A stretch of DNA of 64,000 nt from positions 124,001 to 188,000 of the forward strand of contig NZ_JACVZV010000015.1 of the NCBI RefSeq assembly GCF_014654725.1. Direction: 5' to 3'. Numbering within the stretch: the first letter of the stretch is position 1; every line of letters begins with the position of its first letter. This document shows positions 10,308-20,063 of the stretch, one piece after another. The notes beneath the pieces were generated by a model that had not been told where the DNA came from, made no database searches, and saw only the letters and a program-made list of their open reading frames with translations. The DNA is from Vulcanococcus sp. Clear-D1 (lineage in GTDB: Bacteria; Cyanobacteriota; Cyanobacteriia; PCC-6307; Cyanobiaceae). The position numbers were made by a program, and so were the translations under genes.

Positions 10308-10670
10308 TCACTCTTCTTCGGTGGCGCCGGCGGGGATCAGTTTGATCTGCTTGCGACCCAGTTTGATCTCGAACTCGTCGCCGGGCTTGAGGTCGAGCAT
10401 GGCGGTGTAGGCCTTGCCAATCAGCAGGTTGCCGTTGCCCTGCACTGTGGCGGTGTAGCTCAGCTTGCGACCACCTTTGCCACGGCCCACGCCATCGTTG
10501 CCGAGGCTGAGACCTTTGGCTTCCAGCAGAGCTTCGTAGAAGGCGGTGAAGTTCAGGCGTTCGCCACCATCCTTCTTGGTGCTCACATAGCCGCAGCTGC
10601 GCACCAGATCGGATTTGGACACGTCGCCAAGTTCTTTGACCTTGGCCAGCAGTTCAGAGCCGGTGAGCAT
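10308..10670 (-). CDS. cyAbrB family transcriptional regulator
   Basis: MLTGSELLAKVKELGDVSKSDLVRSCGYVS..., C-terminal AbrB-like GNLLIGKAYTAMLDLKPGDEFEIKLGRKQIKL. Confidence 0.9.
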   Translation of the reverse strand: MLTGSELLAKVKELGDVSKSDLVRSCGYVSTKKDGGERLNFTAFYEALLEAKGLSLGNDGVGRGKGGRKLSYTATVQGNGNLLIGKAYTAMLDLKPGDEFEIKLGRKQIKLIPAGATEEE

Positions 10671-10743
10671 GGATCGGAATTGAATCAATCCAACAATAAC
10701 GCTCGGGCGGTACTGTGCCATCCCCTGACCAATGATCTCCGTC

Positions 10744-10905
10744 ATGTTTCTGATCGCCTGTCTCGCGATCCTGCCGCTGCTTCTGATCGCCTACTACACG
10801 ATTCAACGCACCGCGGGGCATCACAGCCGTGAGGATACCCGCCACATGATCCAGGACATGGTGGTGGAGGCCATGAACAAGCACGATCAAGACTTCGACG
10901 ACTGA
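10744..10905 (+). CDS. Small single-TM protein, 53 aa (below ORF track cutoff)
   Basis: MFLIACLAILPLLLIAYYTIQRTAGHHSREDTRHMIQDMVVEAMNKHDQDFDD; divergent from abrB. Confidence 0.6.
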   Translation: MFLIACLAILPLLLIAYYTIQRTAGHHSREDTRHMIQDMVVEAMNKHDQDFDD

Positions 10906-10909
10906 TCGC

Positions 10910-11377
10910 CTAACAGCTGCTGATCCAGCGCATCAGTGCTTTTGCCGGATCGCTCAACTCCGCGATCGAGCCATAGAGCCAGTCCTGCCAGCCGTGTTGT
11001 GGCAATCCACTGAACACCATCAGATTGAGTGGATAGTCCTCTGAGTCGCTGCAGCGCCGAAAGTCGTCGCGATAGAGGAACACCGGCTTCCCCAGTGCGA
11101 TCGCCGCTCCCAGTTCCAGCATCACCCCTTCATCCGGGGGTGTTCCATTCACGATGGCCAGCAGAGCATCGGCATCGCGAACATCCTGGAGGTCCGCCTG
11201 GGCCACACGCCAGGCCCAACCAGGCTGCGCTAGATCCACCTGACCATTCCGACTGAACGGTTCCCAAACCTCCAGCCCGAGCTGCTCCAGTGCGGTGATG
11301 AAATCCGGCAACAGTCGCTCACGCCAGTGGGGTGAAAACCCGTAAGGAGAGGCCAGATACAACGTGGGCTGACCCAT
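10910..11377 (-). CDS. Nucleoside 2-deoxyribosyltransferase family protein
   Basis: LYLASPYGFSP, DADALLAIVNGTPPDEGVMLELGAAIALGKPVFLYRDD. Confidence 0.85.
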   Translation of the reverse strand: MGQPTLYLASPYGFSPHWRERLLPDFITALEQLGLEVWEPFSRNGQVDLAQPGWAWRVAQADLQDVRDADALLAIVNGTPPDEGVMLELGAAIALGKPVFLYRDDFRRCSDSEDYPLNLMVFSGLPQHGWQDWLYGSIAELSDPAKALMRWISSC

Positions 11378-11784
11378 CAGCGGGAAGCGCGATACAGCTG
11401 TTCATCCAGCGCCGCCGCGGCAGCGTTCTCCCAGGGAAACACAATCCATTCATCCGTTTCGGTCACATCCACCGCCTGCCACCACTGCGGCTCGACCTTG
11501 CTCAACCACACCATGGTTGTGCAGTTCTCGAGCTGGCGATAGGCCTCGAGGGTGAGCCCCGTTTCATACACATCGTCTACCAGCAGACAGCCCGGCTGTG
11601 CGCTGCTCAGTAGAGGCAGATCCAGGCGATGGCTGAGCGTCACCGCCAGGACCAAGCCGCCGCGGGGAATGCCATGCACGCCGCAGAACCGTTGGCCTTG
11701 GCAACGCTCCACGATCGTGTCGACCGCCCGCTCGAAATCCTGCCAAGTGAGTGTGCGCATCGTCGCCTCGATCGATGCGCACAC
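11377..11784 (-). CDS. Phosphoribosyltransferase (PRTase type I fold)
   Basis: FCGVHGIPRGGLVLAVTLSHR and PRPP loop CLLVDDVYETGLTL. Confidence 0.85.
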   Translation of the reverse strand: MCASIEATMRTLTWQDFERAVDTIVERCQGQRFCGVHGIPRGGLVLAVTLSHRLDLPLLSSAQPGCLLVDDVYETGLTLEAYRQLENCTTMVWLSKVEPQWWQAVDVTETDEWIVFPWENAAAAALDEQLYRASR

Positions 11785-11991
11785 TGTCGCAATCAGGACG
11801 ACCTGATCGCTTCAGGCCAGCCGCTTCAGCGGCGTGAGGGCTACCAGGCTGAGATGGGCCATGGCTCTGCACACGGATAAAACCGCCAGGCCAAGGCAGA
11901 GGGGGCAGTGCATCAGGCTCATGCAGCCAGCTTTATGCAATCGCTTCGGGCTGAAGCGTTTCCTGCAGAAACTTCATCAACGCCCTTGCGA

Positions 11992-12399
11992 TCAGCGGCG
12001 CACCGGCACCACGGTCATCCCCACAGGCGCCAGGGCGATCAGCGCGAGCTTGATGTGCTGGATGCCGAAGGGAATACCAATGATCGTGATGAAGCAGGCC
12101 AGCGCTGAGGTGAGATGGCCGATCGCCAGCCACCAGCCGGCTACCAGGAACCACACCACATTGCCGATCAGCCCCAGCGCCCCGGTGCCCAGATCGTGGC
12201 GGCCGGTGAGATCACGCCGGCTGATCGCTTCCTGGCCAAACGGCCACAGCGCGAACGCGCCGATCACAAAACAGGAACGGGCCCAAGGCAGGCCCACGAT
12301 GGTGATCGCGCACACCAGGCCCGCCAGCCACCAACCCAGGGCCATCACCAGGCCGCCGAGCACCACCCAGAGAATGTTGAGAAGGGCGCTGACCATCAC
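11992..12399 (-). CDS. YccF domain membrane protein
   Basis: LLNILWVVLGGLVMALGWWLAGL..ITIVGLPWARSCF plus repeat ITIIGIPFGIQHIKLA. Confidence 0.85.
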   Translation of the reverse strand: MMVSALLNILWVVLGGLVMALGWWLAGLVCAITIVGLPWARSCFVIGAFALWPFGQEAISRRDLTGRHDLGTGALGLIGNVVWFLVAGWWLAIGHLTSALACFITIIGIPFGIQHIKLALIALAPVGMTVVPVRR

Positions 12400-12421
12400 G
12401 CCATCTTCTTCTTGGAGCCGC

Positions 12422-15130
12422 TCAAAGCGCTTCGGCCCGTTGCGCTTCGTTGATCAGGCGTTGCACGCGATCCAGCAGTGATTCATTGCTGAGGCGGCTG
12501 TTCAACCGCTCGACGAGCAGTGGGAAGGCCAAGGGTCCTGGCCGGGCGATGCGCTCCACCCGCCAGGTGCACGATGCCATTCGCTCCAGCGCCGCCTGCA
12601 GCCGCTGCGCTTCCAGTTGCTCCTCGAGCACCTCGCGTTGGGCCTGCTCCAGCAGCAGGCTGCCGGGTTCGTGCTTCTGGAACACATCGAACAGCAGCGC
12701 CGCGCTGATCTGCAGCTGCCCACCTGTTTTGTTCTGCCCCGGCATCGCCTGGCTGATCAGGCCGCTCACCTGGGCGATGGCGCGGAAGCGGCGCCGGCAG
12801 AGCTCAGAAAAATTCAGCGCCTGCTGAAGGTCGCTCTCGAGGTTGCTGAGATCGAGCAGATCGTCGCCGTGTAGATCCAGCAGCTCTTCAAAGGGATAGG
12901 TCTTCGGGGCCAGGAGCTCGAAGCCGTAGTCGTTCACCGACACCGTGATCGTGCTGGCCTGCTGCCTCGCCAGCCGCCAGGCCCAGAGGAAGCCGATGCC
13001 TTCGTGCACGAAGCGCCCCTCGAAGGGATACACAAACAGATGGCTGCCTTCGCGGCTGCGGCACAGCTCCACCAGCAGCTGATCGCTGCGCGGTAGGCCG
13101 GAGAGGTTGGCCTGCCTCAGCAGCAGCGGTTCGAGCGCCTGCAGTTCCGGCGTGTCGAGCCTGGCTTCGCCATCGAGGGCGCGGGCGCAGCGGTCCACTT
13201 CCTGGCGCAGATGGGAGCTGAGCAGATCCGACAGCGCCATCTGTCCGCCAGCCCAGGCCGGCACGGTGGAGCTTTTCTTGCTCGTGGCCTTCACCTGGGC
13301 CGTCATTTCCCGCAGCCGCACGAATTCCAGCTGGCGGCCGGCGAAGAAAAACACATCCCCCGGCTTGAGCCGTCCGATGAAGGCCTCCTCCACATGGCCA
13401 ATCACCGCGCCGCGCACGAAGCGCACGGTCACGGATCGATCGGCTGTGATCGTGCCGATGTTGAAGCGATGCAGCCGGGCGATTGTTTTGTCGAGAACGC
13501 GGAAGCGCCAGGGTTCTGCGGGAGCGGCCGGCTCGTCGTCGTGCAGGCGGCAGCGCACCAGTTTGCGGTAGCGGGGATAGGCGCTGAGGCATTGGCCGCC
13601 GTGCTCCAGAAAATCGAGGCACCACTGCCATTGGGCGTCGGTGAGGTGGCGAAAGCTCCAGCACTGGCGCACCGTGGCCAGCTCCTCCTCCGGTTGGAAA
13701 CCGGCTCCGCAGGCCAGGCTGGTGAGGTGCTGCAGCAGCACATCGAGGGGAAGCTGCGGTGGTCGGCGGTGCTCCACCAGGCCGTTCTCCAGGCCCCGCC
13801 GCATGGCGCTCACCTCAAGCAGCTCAAGGGCGTTGGTGGGCATAAACAGCACCTGGGAGGTGCCTCCCGGGCAGTGGGCGCTGCGGCCGGCCCGCTGCAG
13901 CAGCCGCGCCAGGTTTTTGGCGCTGCCGATCTGCACCACCCGCTCCACGGGCTGGAAGTCGACCCCCAGATCCAGAGAACTGGTGCACACCACCCAGCGC
14001 AGCTCCCCAGCTTTCACGCGGGCTTCGATCGCTTCACGCTCGGCGCGGTCGATGGCGCTGTGGTGAAGCGCCAGACAATCTTCCATCTCCGGGCAGGCAA
14101 AGCGCAGGCACTGGTGCCACCGCTCGGCCTGGTTGCGGGTGTTGGTGAACAGCAGCGTGCTCACCCCGGGCTCCAGTCCCGCCACCAGCTCCTCATACAT
14201 GCGCAGCCCCAGGTGACCGCCCCAGGGGAAACCATCGATCGTGTCGGGCAGGAGCGAACGGATCGCCGTTGCCCGCTGGATGTCGGCGGTGATGATCCGC
14301 GGGGTTGTCGGTAGGCCGAGGGCCGCACGGGCGGCTTCGTCGAGATTGCCGATGGTGGCACTGATGGCCCAGGTGCGCAGCATCGGGCGATGGCGCCGCA
14401 GCCAGCTGAGGCAGAGCTCCGTTTGCGAGCCGCGTTTACTCCCCATCAGCTCGTGCCATTCATCGAGCACGACCGCCTGCAGCTGGGCGAACAGCTCCGG
14501 TGCCTTGGCGTTTGCCAGCAGCACGCTGAGGGATTCCGGCGTGGTGATCAGGATCTCGGGCGGTGTGCGCAGCTGTTTGCTGCGCTCATGGGTGCTGGTA
14601 TCGCCATTGCGAATCGCCACCCGCAGCGGCCAACCCATCGCCGCAATCGGTTGTTCAATCGCCAGGGCCAGATCACGGCTAAGGGCCCGCAGCGGTGTGA
14701 TCACCAGCAGGCGCAGGCCGCGGGAGGGAGTGGTGGTGCGACGGGCTCTGCGGCGCGGCTTGGTTTCAGCGTTCTGGAGCTCAACTCCCTGGGGGGCCAC
14801 TGGCTCCGGAAGCGCTGGGAGGACGCGCTCACACTGATATCCGGTTTTCTGTGCATCCTGTTCATAACCCGAGGCGTTGGCGCTTGCGTGCATGGCCTCG
14901 CTTGCTGCGCTGCTCGGCGGCTGTGGTTGTTGGGTTGGCTGTTGTTCCGCGGCCAACAGTTCCGCGATCGGTCCCATCACGGCGGCGTAGGTCTTGCCGG
15001 AGCCGGTGGGGACCTGTAGCAGCCCGCTCTCGCCCGCCAGGTAGGCCCGCCAGCACTGGCGCTGGAAGGCCATCGGCGTCCAGCCTTGCTGAGTGAACCA
15101 GGCCTCGATCGGCGCCAGGGCCTCGCTCAC
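12422..15130 (-). CDS. Ligase-associated DEXH-box helicase (Lhr-like)
   Basis: LLQVPTGSGKTYAAVMG, VVLDEWHEL, AISATIGN, LVCTSSLDLGVDFQPVERVVQIGSAKNLARLLQRAGRSAH; GTG start overlaps ligase stop (GTGA). Confidence 0.92.
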   Translation of the reverse strand: MSEALAPIEAWFTQQGWTPMAFQRQCWRAYLAGESGLLQVPTGSGKTYAAVMGPIAELLAAEQQPTQQPQPPSSAASEAMHASANASGYEQDAQKTGYQCERVLPALPEPVAPQGVELQNAETKPRRRARRTTTPSRGLRLLVITPLRALSRDLALAIEQPIAAMGWPLRVAIRNGDTSTHERSKQLRTPPEILITTPESLSVLLANAKAPELFAQLQAVVLDEWHELMGSKRGSQTELCLSWLRRHRPMLRTWAISATIGNLDEAARAALGLPTTPRIITADIQRATAIRSLLPDTIDGFPWGGHLGLRMYEELVAGLEPGVSTLLFTNTRNQAERWHQCLRFACPEMEDCLALHHSAIDRAEREAIEARVKAGELRWVVCTSSLDLGVDFQPVERVVQIGSAKNLARLLQRAGRSAHCPGGTSQVLFMPTNALELLEVSAMRRGLENGLVEHRRPPQLPLDVLLQHLTSLACGAGFQPEEELATVRQCWSFRHLTDAQWQWCLDFLEHGGQCLSAYPRYRKLVRCRLHDDEPAAPAEPWRFRVLDKTIARLHRFNIGTITADRSVTVRFVRGAVIGHVEEAFIGRLKPGDVFFFAGRQLEFVRLREMTAQVKATSKKSSTVPAWAGGQMALSDLLSSHLRQEVDRCARALDGEARLDTPELQALEPLLLRQANLSGLPRSDQLLVELCRSREGSHLFVYPFEGRFVHEGIGFLWAWRLARQQASTITVSVNDYGFELLAPKTYPFEELLDLHGDDLLDLSNLESDLQQALNFSELCRRRFRAIAQVSGLISQAMPGQNKTGGQLQISAALLFDVFQKHEPGSLLLEQAQREVLEEQLEAQRLQAALERMASCTWRVERIARPGPLAFPLLVERLNSRLSNESLLDRVQRLINEAQRAEAL

Positions 15131-16797
15131 GGCTGCTGCTCCATCAGGGCCATGGCGTTGGCCAGGCTGTCGGCCTCGCTGGCGGGTTTGTCGGTGCGCC
15201 AGCGGCTGATGCGCGGGAAGCGCACGGCGAAGCCACATTTGTGGCGTTTCGAGGGTTGGATGCCCTCGAACGCGAGTTCAAACACCTGCAACGGCTCCAC
15301 CGCCCGCACAGGCCCGAACCGCTCGGTGGTGTGCGCGCGGATCCAGCGATCGAGCTCGCGGATCTCGGCATTGTCGAGGCCGGAGTAGGCCTTGGCGAAG
15401 GTCACCAACTCCCCGTCGCTGTTCCAGAGGCCAAAGCTGTAGTCGGTGTAGAGGTTGGCGCGCTTACCGCTACCTGCCTGGGCATACAGCAGCACGGCAT
15501 CCAGCCGCAATGGCTCGAGTTTGTGCTTCCACCAGTGGCCGCGTTTGCGCCCCACCAGATAGGGGGAGTCGAGCGCCTTGAGCATCAGCCCCTCCGCCCG
15601 CTGCCCACGGGCCTGATCGCGCAGATGATCCAAGTCGCCCCAGCTCCGCAGCGTCTGGGTTGGGGAGAGTCGCATGCGGCCCTTCCCCTCGGCGCCCTGC
15701 ACGTCCTGCCAGTTTTCATAGAGCTGCTCCAGCTGCTCCCGCCGACGCTGCAGCGGTTGCTGGCGCAGGTCTGTCCCCTGATCTTCCAGCAGGTCGTAGG
15801 CCACGAAAGCGGCCGGGCAGTCGCGCTGCAGGCTGCGGCTCGGTGCTTTGCGCCCCAGCCTTCGCTGCAGGCTGGTAAAGGCTTCCGGTGTTTCGGCATC
15901 GCCGTGCCACACGATCACCTCCCCATCCAGCGCCGTTCCCTGAGGTAACTGCTCCGCCAGGGCGATCAGCTCAGGGAATGCCTCATTGATCAGCTCCTCG
16001 CCGCGGCTCCACAGGCTGCAGCCGCCGGAGCGGTGGATGAGCTGGCCGCGGATGCCATCCCATTTCCACTCCAGTTGCCAACCTTCCGGTGGCGTCTGCT
16101 CCAGTTGGCCGGCCTCAAGGGGGCTAGCCAGAAAGAAGGGATACGGCCGGGCAGACAGGCTCTCGCCCTGGGCATCAGCGGCCGTGAGCTCTGCAAACGC
16201 CGCGGCACTGGGCGTGAATCCACCCATCAGCCGGTGCGCCACCAATGCTTCATCCAGTTCGGCGCTCTGGGCCAGGGCCCGGGTCACCAGTCCCGTGGAG
16301 ACTCCCACTCGGAATCCCCCGCTGAGCAGCTTGTTCACCAGCAGCAGCTGATCTGGCGGCAGGCTGCGCCAACAGGCCTGCACTGCTTTGGTCTGTTTCT
16401 CCCCATCCAGAGCCGCCAACTGAGGCAGCCGTTCGTCCATCCACAGGGCCAGGGGATCTTCAAAGGTGACGCGGCCAGGGTTGCTATCCCAGCGGCTTGG
16501 CTCGCCCGTGCCGTCGGCTCGCTGTTGCCACAGCAACGCCACCGTTTCTGCCGAATCGCCAACCTGGGCGTGGCAGGCCTCAAACAACCACTCCGGCAGC
16601 TCCGTACCCGCCAGGCAGATCTCCCGCAGGCGCCGGCCGGTGATCAGGCGACGGCGCCGCTTGCCCAATAGCAGCGCCAGAGCCCAGGCGGCATCGGCGG
16701 GAGCCGCACTGAGGAAATAGGCCTGCAGCGCCTCCAGCTTGGCGCTCGTGCTGCCGGTGCCATCCAGCTGACGGAAAAGGGCGGCGAACGCTTGCAT
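15127..16797 (-). CDS. ATP-dependent DNA ligase
   Basis: Nucleotidyltransferase motif EWKWDGIRGQLI, ALDGEVIVW, AEGLMLKALDSPYLVGRKRGHWWKHK. Confidence 0.95.
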   Translation of the reverse strand: MQAFAALFRQLDGTGSTSAKLEALQAYFLSAAPADAAWALALLLGKRRRRLITGRRLREICLAGTELPEWLFEACHAQVGDSAETVALLWQQRADGTGEPSRWDSNPGRVTFEDPLALWMDERLPQLAALDGEKQTKAVQACWRSLPPDQLLLVNKLLSGGFRVGVSTGLVTRALAQSAELDEALVAHRLMGGFTPSAAAFAELTAADAQGESLSARPYPFFLASPLEAGQLEQTPPEGWQLEWKWDGIRGQLIHRSGGCSLWSRGEELINEAFPELIALAEQLPQGTALDGEVIVWHGDAETPEAFTSLQRRLGRKAPSRSLQRDCPAAFVAYDLLEDQGTDLRQQPLQRRREQLEQLYENWQDVQGAEGKGRMRLSPTQTLRSWGDLDHLRDQARGQRAEGLMLKALDSPYLVGRKRGHWWKHKLEPLRLDAVLLYAQAGSGKRANLYTDYSFGLWNSDGELVTFAKAYSGLDNAEIRELDRWIRAHTTERFGPVRAVEPLQVFELAFEGIQPSKRHKCGFAVRFPRISRWRTDKPASEADSLANAMALMEQQP

Positions 16798-17870
16798 CAG
16801 TTCGCTGGAGAACTGGCTGCGATGGCAGCCGCCTCAGCGCCTGCGGGTGTGGCCTCGTCGTCGTCGAAGCGTTCGGCCTCGAAGTGGCCTTCCAGCGGTT
16901 CGGCGCTGATGCCCTCCACCTCCTGCAGATAGCGCGCCAGCACGCTGCTCTGGCCGTGGGTCACGTACACCTGCTGCGCCTGGCTGTCTTTCACGCTCTG
17001 CAGCAGGCCGCCCCAATCGGCGTGGTCGCTCATCACAAAGCCGCGGCCGTAGCCGCGCCGCCGCCGGGCGCCGCGAACCGCCATCCAGCCGCTCACGAAG
17101 CCGTTCTGAGCTTTGGCGAAGCGCCCCAAACCGCGGCTGCGGTGGGCCGCCGGGGGGGCGATCAGCAGGCGGCCAGCCAGATCGGCGCCGCGCTCCAGTT
17201 GCGTCAGCGGCCGGGTTGGCGGCATGGCCACTCCGGAATCCCGGTAAGGCCCCATCAGCCGGTCAACGGCGCCATGCAGCAGTACCTCGTCGCCGACGCC
17301 GAGGCGATGCAACTCCGCCAGCACTCGCTGCGCTTTGCCGAAGGCATAACAGAACAGCACCGATGGCCGCTCGGGAGCGGTGCGCCACCACTCGAGGATC
17401 TCTGCCGCCACCTCCGCGCCGCTCTGCCAGCGGTAAATCGGCAGGCCGAAGGTGGCTTCGCTGATCAGAACATCCGCCTGCACCGGCTCAAACGGCGTAC
17501 AGCTCGGATCGGCGCAACGTTTGTAATCGCCGCTCACCAACCAGCTCTCGCCACCGGCCTCCAAGCGGATCTGGGCACTGCCCAGCACATGGCCGGCTGA
17601 ATGAAACGACACCCGCGCATCACCGATGCGATGGAGTTGGCCGTAGTCCACCGGCAGCAGCTGGATCTCGGCGCCGAGCCGCTCCCGCAGGATTCCTTCG
17701 CTCGCCCCGATCGCCCAGTACTCGCCGCAGCCCGGCCGGGCGTGGTCGGCATGGGCGTGGGTGATCAAGGCGCGCGGCACGGGCCGCCAGGGATCGATCC
17801 AGGCGCGCGCTGCCGGGCAGTAGAGCCCTTCCGGGCTGAGCTGCAGCAGGCCGCCTGGGGCGAGGGGCAT
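16797..17870 (-). CDS. Ligase-associated DNA exonuclease (metallo-beta-lactamase/beta-CASP fold)
   Basis: THAHADHARPGCGEYWAIG, HSAGHVLGSAQI, VSGDYKRCADPSC, YVTHGQSSVLARYL. Confidence 0.92.
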   Translation of the reverse strand: MPLAPGGLLQLSPEGLYCPAARAWIDPWRPVPRALITHAHADHARPGCGEYWAIGASEGILRERLGAEIQLLPVDYGQLHRIGDARVSFHSAGHVLGSAQIRLEAGGESWLVSGDYKRCADPSCTPFEPVQADVLISEATFGLPIYRWQSGAEVAAEILEWWRTAPERPSVLFCYAFGKAQRVLAELHRLGVGDEVLLHGAVDRLMGPYRDSGVAMPPTRPLTQLERGADLAGRLLIAPPAAHRSRGLGRFAKAQNGFVSGWMAVRGARRRRGYGRGFVMSDHADWGGLLQSVKDSQAQQVYVTHGQSSVLARYLQEVEGISAEPLEGHFEAERFDDDEATPAGAEAAAIAASSPAN

Positions 17871-17998
17871 CAGCGGTGGGGCGTGTTGTGTGGGTTCGGG
17901 ACTGAATCATGACCAGCCGCGTTGCACCTCTGCGTCGCCCGGTTGACGCTTGCGGCCACCGTCTCTAGCCAGGGGGTGAACCCCTGCGGCCCGCCGCC

Positions 17999-19081
17999 AT
18001 GGCCCTCAACGATTTTCGCGATGAACTGGCGGCTACTGCTGCGGCCCTGGCAACACCGGGCACAGGGCTGCTGGCAGCCGATGAATCCACCGGCACGATC
18101 GGCAAGCGCTTCGATGCCATTGGCCTCGAGAACACCGAAGAGAACCGACGTGCCTACCGCAGCCTGCTGGCCACCACGGAGGGCCTGGGCGACCACATCT
18201 CCGGCGTGATCCTCTACGAGGAAACGCTCTTTCAAGACAGCACGGCCGAGGTGGGAGGCGCCCCGATCGTGGAGCTCTTCCAGAAGCAGGGGATCGTGCC
18301 CGGGATCAAGGTGGATCAGGGGGTGGAACCCCTCGCCGGTGGTGTGGTGGGCGAGAGCTGGTGCACCGGCCTCAAGGGGCTGGGCGAGCGCGCTGCTCGC
18401 TACTACGCCCGCGGCGCCCGTTTCGCCAAATGGCGGGCTGTTCTGCAGATCAGCGGTAATGGGGCGCCTTCCGAGCTCGCCGTGCGCGAGAACGCCTGGG
18501 GTCTGGCTCGCTACGCCCGCACCGTGCAGGAGCACGGTCTGGTGCCGATCGTGGAGCCTGAGATTCTGATGGATGGTGAGCACGACATCACCACCACCGC
18601 CTCGGTGCAGGAATGGGTGCTGCGCACCACCTATGAGGCCCTGGCGGTGAATGGTGTGTTTCTCGAGGGCAGCTTGCTCAAACCCTCGATGACGTGCGCC
18701 GGGGCCGATTGCCCCCAGCAACCCTCCGCTGAAGAGGTGGGTGCCTTCACTGTGCGCACCCTCAGCCGCACGGTGCCGGCCGCCGTACCCGCCATCTTGT
18801 TTTTGAGCGGCGGCCTCAGTGAGGAGGACGCCAGCCTATGTCTCAACGCCGTCAACCAGGCCGCAGCCCAGGGCTATGCGCCCTGGCACCTCGGTTTTTC
18901 CTATGGCCGAGCCCTGCAGCACTCCTGCATCAAACATTGGGGCGGCAGTGATGTGGCGGCGGGCCAGGCTGCGCTGATGGCGCGCGCCCGTGCCAATGGA
19001 GCGGCCAGCCAGGGCACGTACGTGGCCGGTTCTGAGCCGTCGGATGACGCCAGCTTGTTTGTGGCCAACTACAGCTACTAG
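17999..19081 (+). CDS. Class I fructose-bisphosphate aldolase
   Basis: [66 protein letters not shown]. Confidence 0.95.
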   Translation: MALNDFRDELAATAAALATPGTGLLAADESTGTIGKRFDAIGLENTEENRRAYRSLLATTEGLGDHISGVILYEETLFQDSTAEVGGAPIVELFQKQGIVPGIKVDQGVEPLAGGVVGESWCTGLKGLGERAARYYARGARFAKWRAVLQISGNGAPSELAVRENAWGLARYARTVQEHGLVPIVEPEILMDGEHDITTTASVQEWVLRTTYEALAVNGVFLEGSLLKPSMTCAGADCPQQPSAEEVGAFTVRTLSRTVPAAVPAILFLSGGLSEEDASLCLNAVNQAAAQGYAPWHLGFSYGRALQHSCIKHWGGSDVAAGQAALMARARANGAASQGTYVAGSEPSDDASLFVANYSY

Positions 19082-20046
19082 CGGCTCATCTCGAGCATCT
19101 TCTGGATTGGAGCCAGGGCGCGCTGCCGCATGGCCTCATCGAGTTCGATGGCCGGTGCCATGTCGGTGAGGCACTGCCAGAGCTTTTCGAGGGTGTTGAG
19201 GCGCATGTAGGGGCAGGCGTTGCAGCTGCAGCCGTCAGCCCCGGGTACCTCAAAAAACTGTTTGCCGGGCACGGCCTTGCGCATCTGGTGCAGGATCCCC
19301 GGCTCGGTGAGCACAATGAAGCTGCTGGCTTCACTGGCTTCTGATCGGCGCAGCAGAGCGCTGGTGGAGCCGATGAAATCAGCGTGATCGAGCAGGTGCT
19401 GCTGGCACTCCGGGTGGGCGAGCACTTCTGCGCCGGGGTGCTCGAGCTTCAGCTGCAGCAGGGCCTGCTCGCTGAAGGTTTCATGCACGATGCAGCTGCC
19501 GGGCCAGAGGGTGAGCTCGCGGCCGCTCTGGTTCTGCACCCAGCGCCCGAGGTTCTGATCGGGCGCAAACAGGATCGGGCGATCGGCGGGCAGTTGCTTC
19601 ACCAACGCCACTGCGTTGCTGCTGGTGCAGATCAGGTCGCTCTGGGCCTTCACCGCCGCTGAGCAGTTGATGTAGCTCACCACCAGGTGATCGGGGTGCT
19701 CAGCGCGAAACGAGGCGAAGGCATCGGCGGGGCAGGCATCCGCCAACGTGCAGCCCGCCTCCAGATCCGGCAACAACACCGTTTTCTCCGGGCTAAGGAT
19801 CTTGGCCACCTCCGCCATGAAGTGCACGCCGCAGAACACGATCACCTCGGCGTCGGTGGCAGCCGCTTTGCGGGAGAGCTCAAGCGAATCGCCGATGAAA
19901 TCAGCGATGTCCTGGATTTCGGGTTCCTGGTAGTAGTGCGCCAGGATCACGGCCTTGCGCTGCCGCTTCAGCTCGGCAATGGCCGCCGGTAGCTCGGCGT
20001 GAGGCGGGCAACCGCCGGTGGTGTTCTGGGCAGCCGCGAAAACCAA
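19078..20046 (-). CDS. nadA: Quinolinate synthase A
   Basis: [67 protein letters not shown]. Confidence 0.96.
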   Translation of the reverse strand: MVFAAAQNTTGGCPPHAELPAAIAELKRQRKAVILAHYYQEPEIQDIADFIGDSLELSRKAAATDAEVIVFCGVHFMAEVAKILSPEKTVLLPDLEAGCTLADACPADAFASFRAEHPDHLVVSYINCSAAVKAQSDLICTSSNAVALVKQLPADRPILFAPDQNLGRWVQNQSGRELTLWPGSCIVHETFSEQALLQLKLEHPGAEVLAHPECQQHLLDHADFIGSTSALLRRSEASEASSFIVLTEPGILHQMRKAVPGKQFFEVPGADGCSCNACPYMRLNTLEKLWQCLTDMAPAIELDEAMRQRALAPIQKMLEMSR

Positions 20047-20063
20047 GGCTCAGGCCCTACCTG

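Noticed and set aside
13211-14314. 367 aa plus-strand ORF
   Set aside because: Antisense to the Lhr-like helicase, low-information composition.
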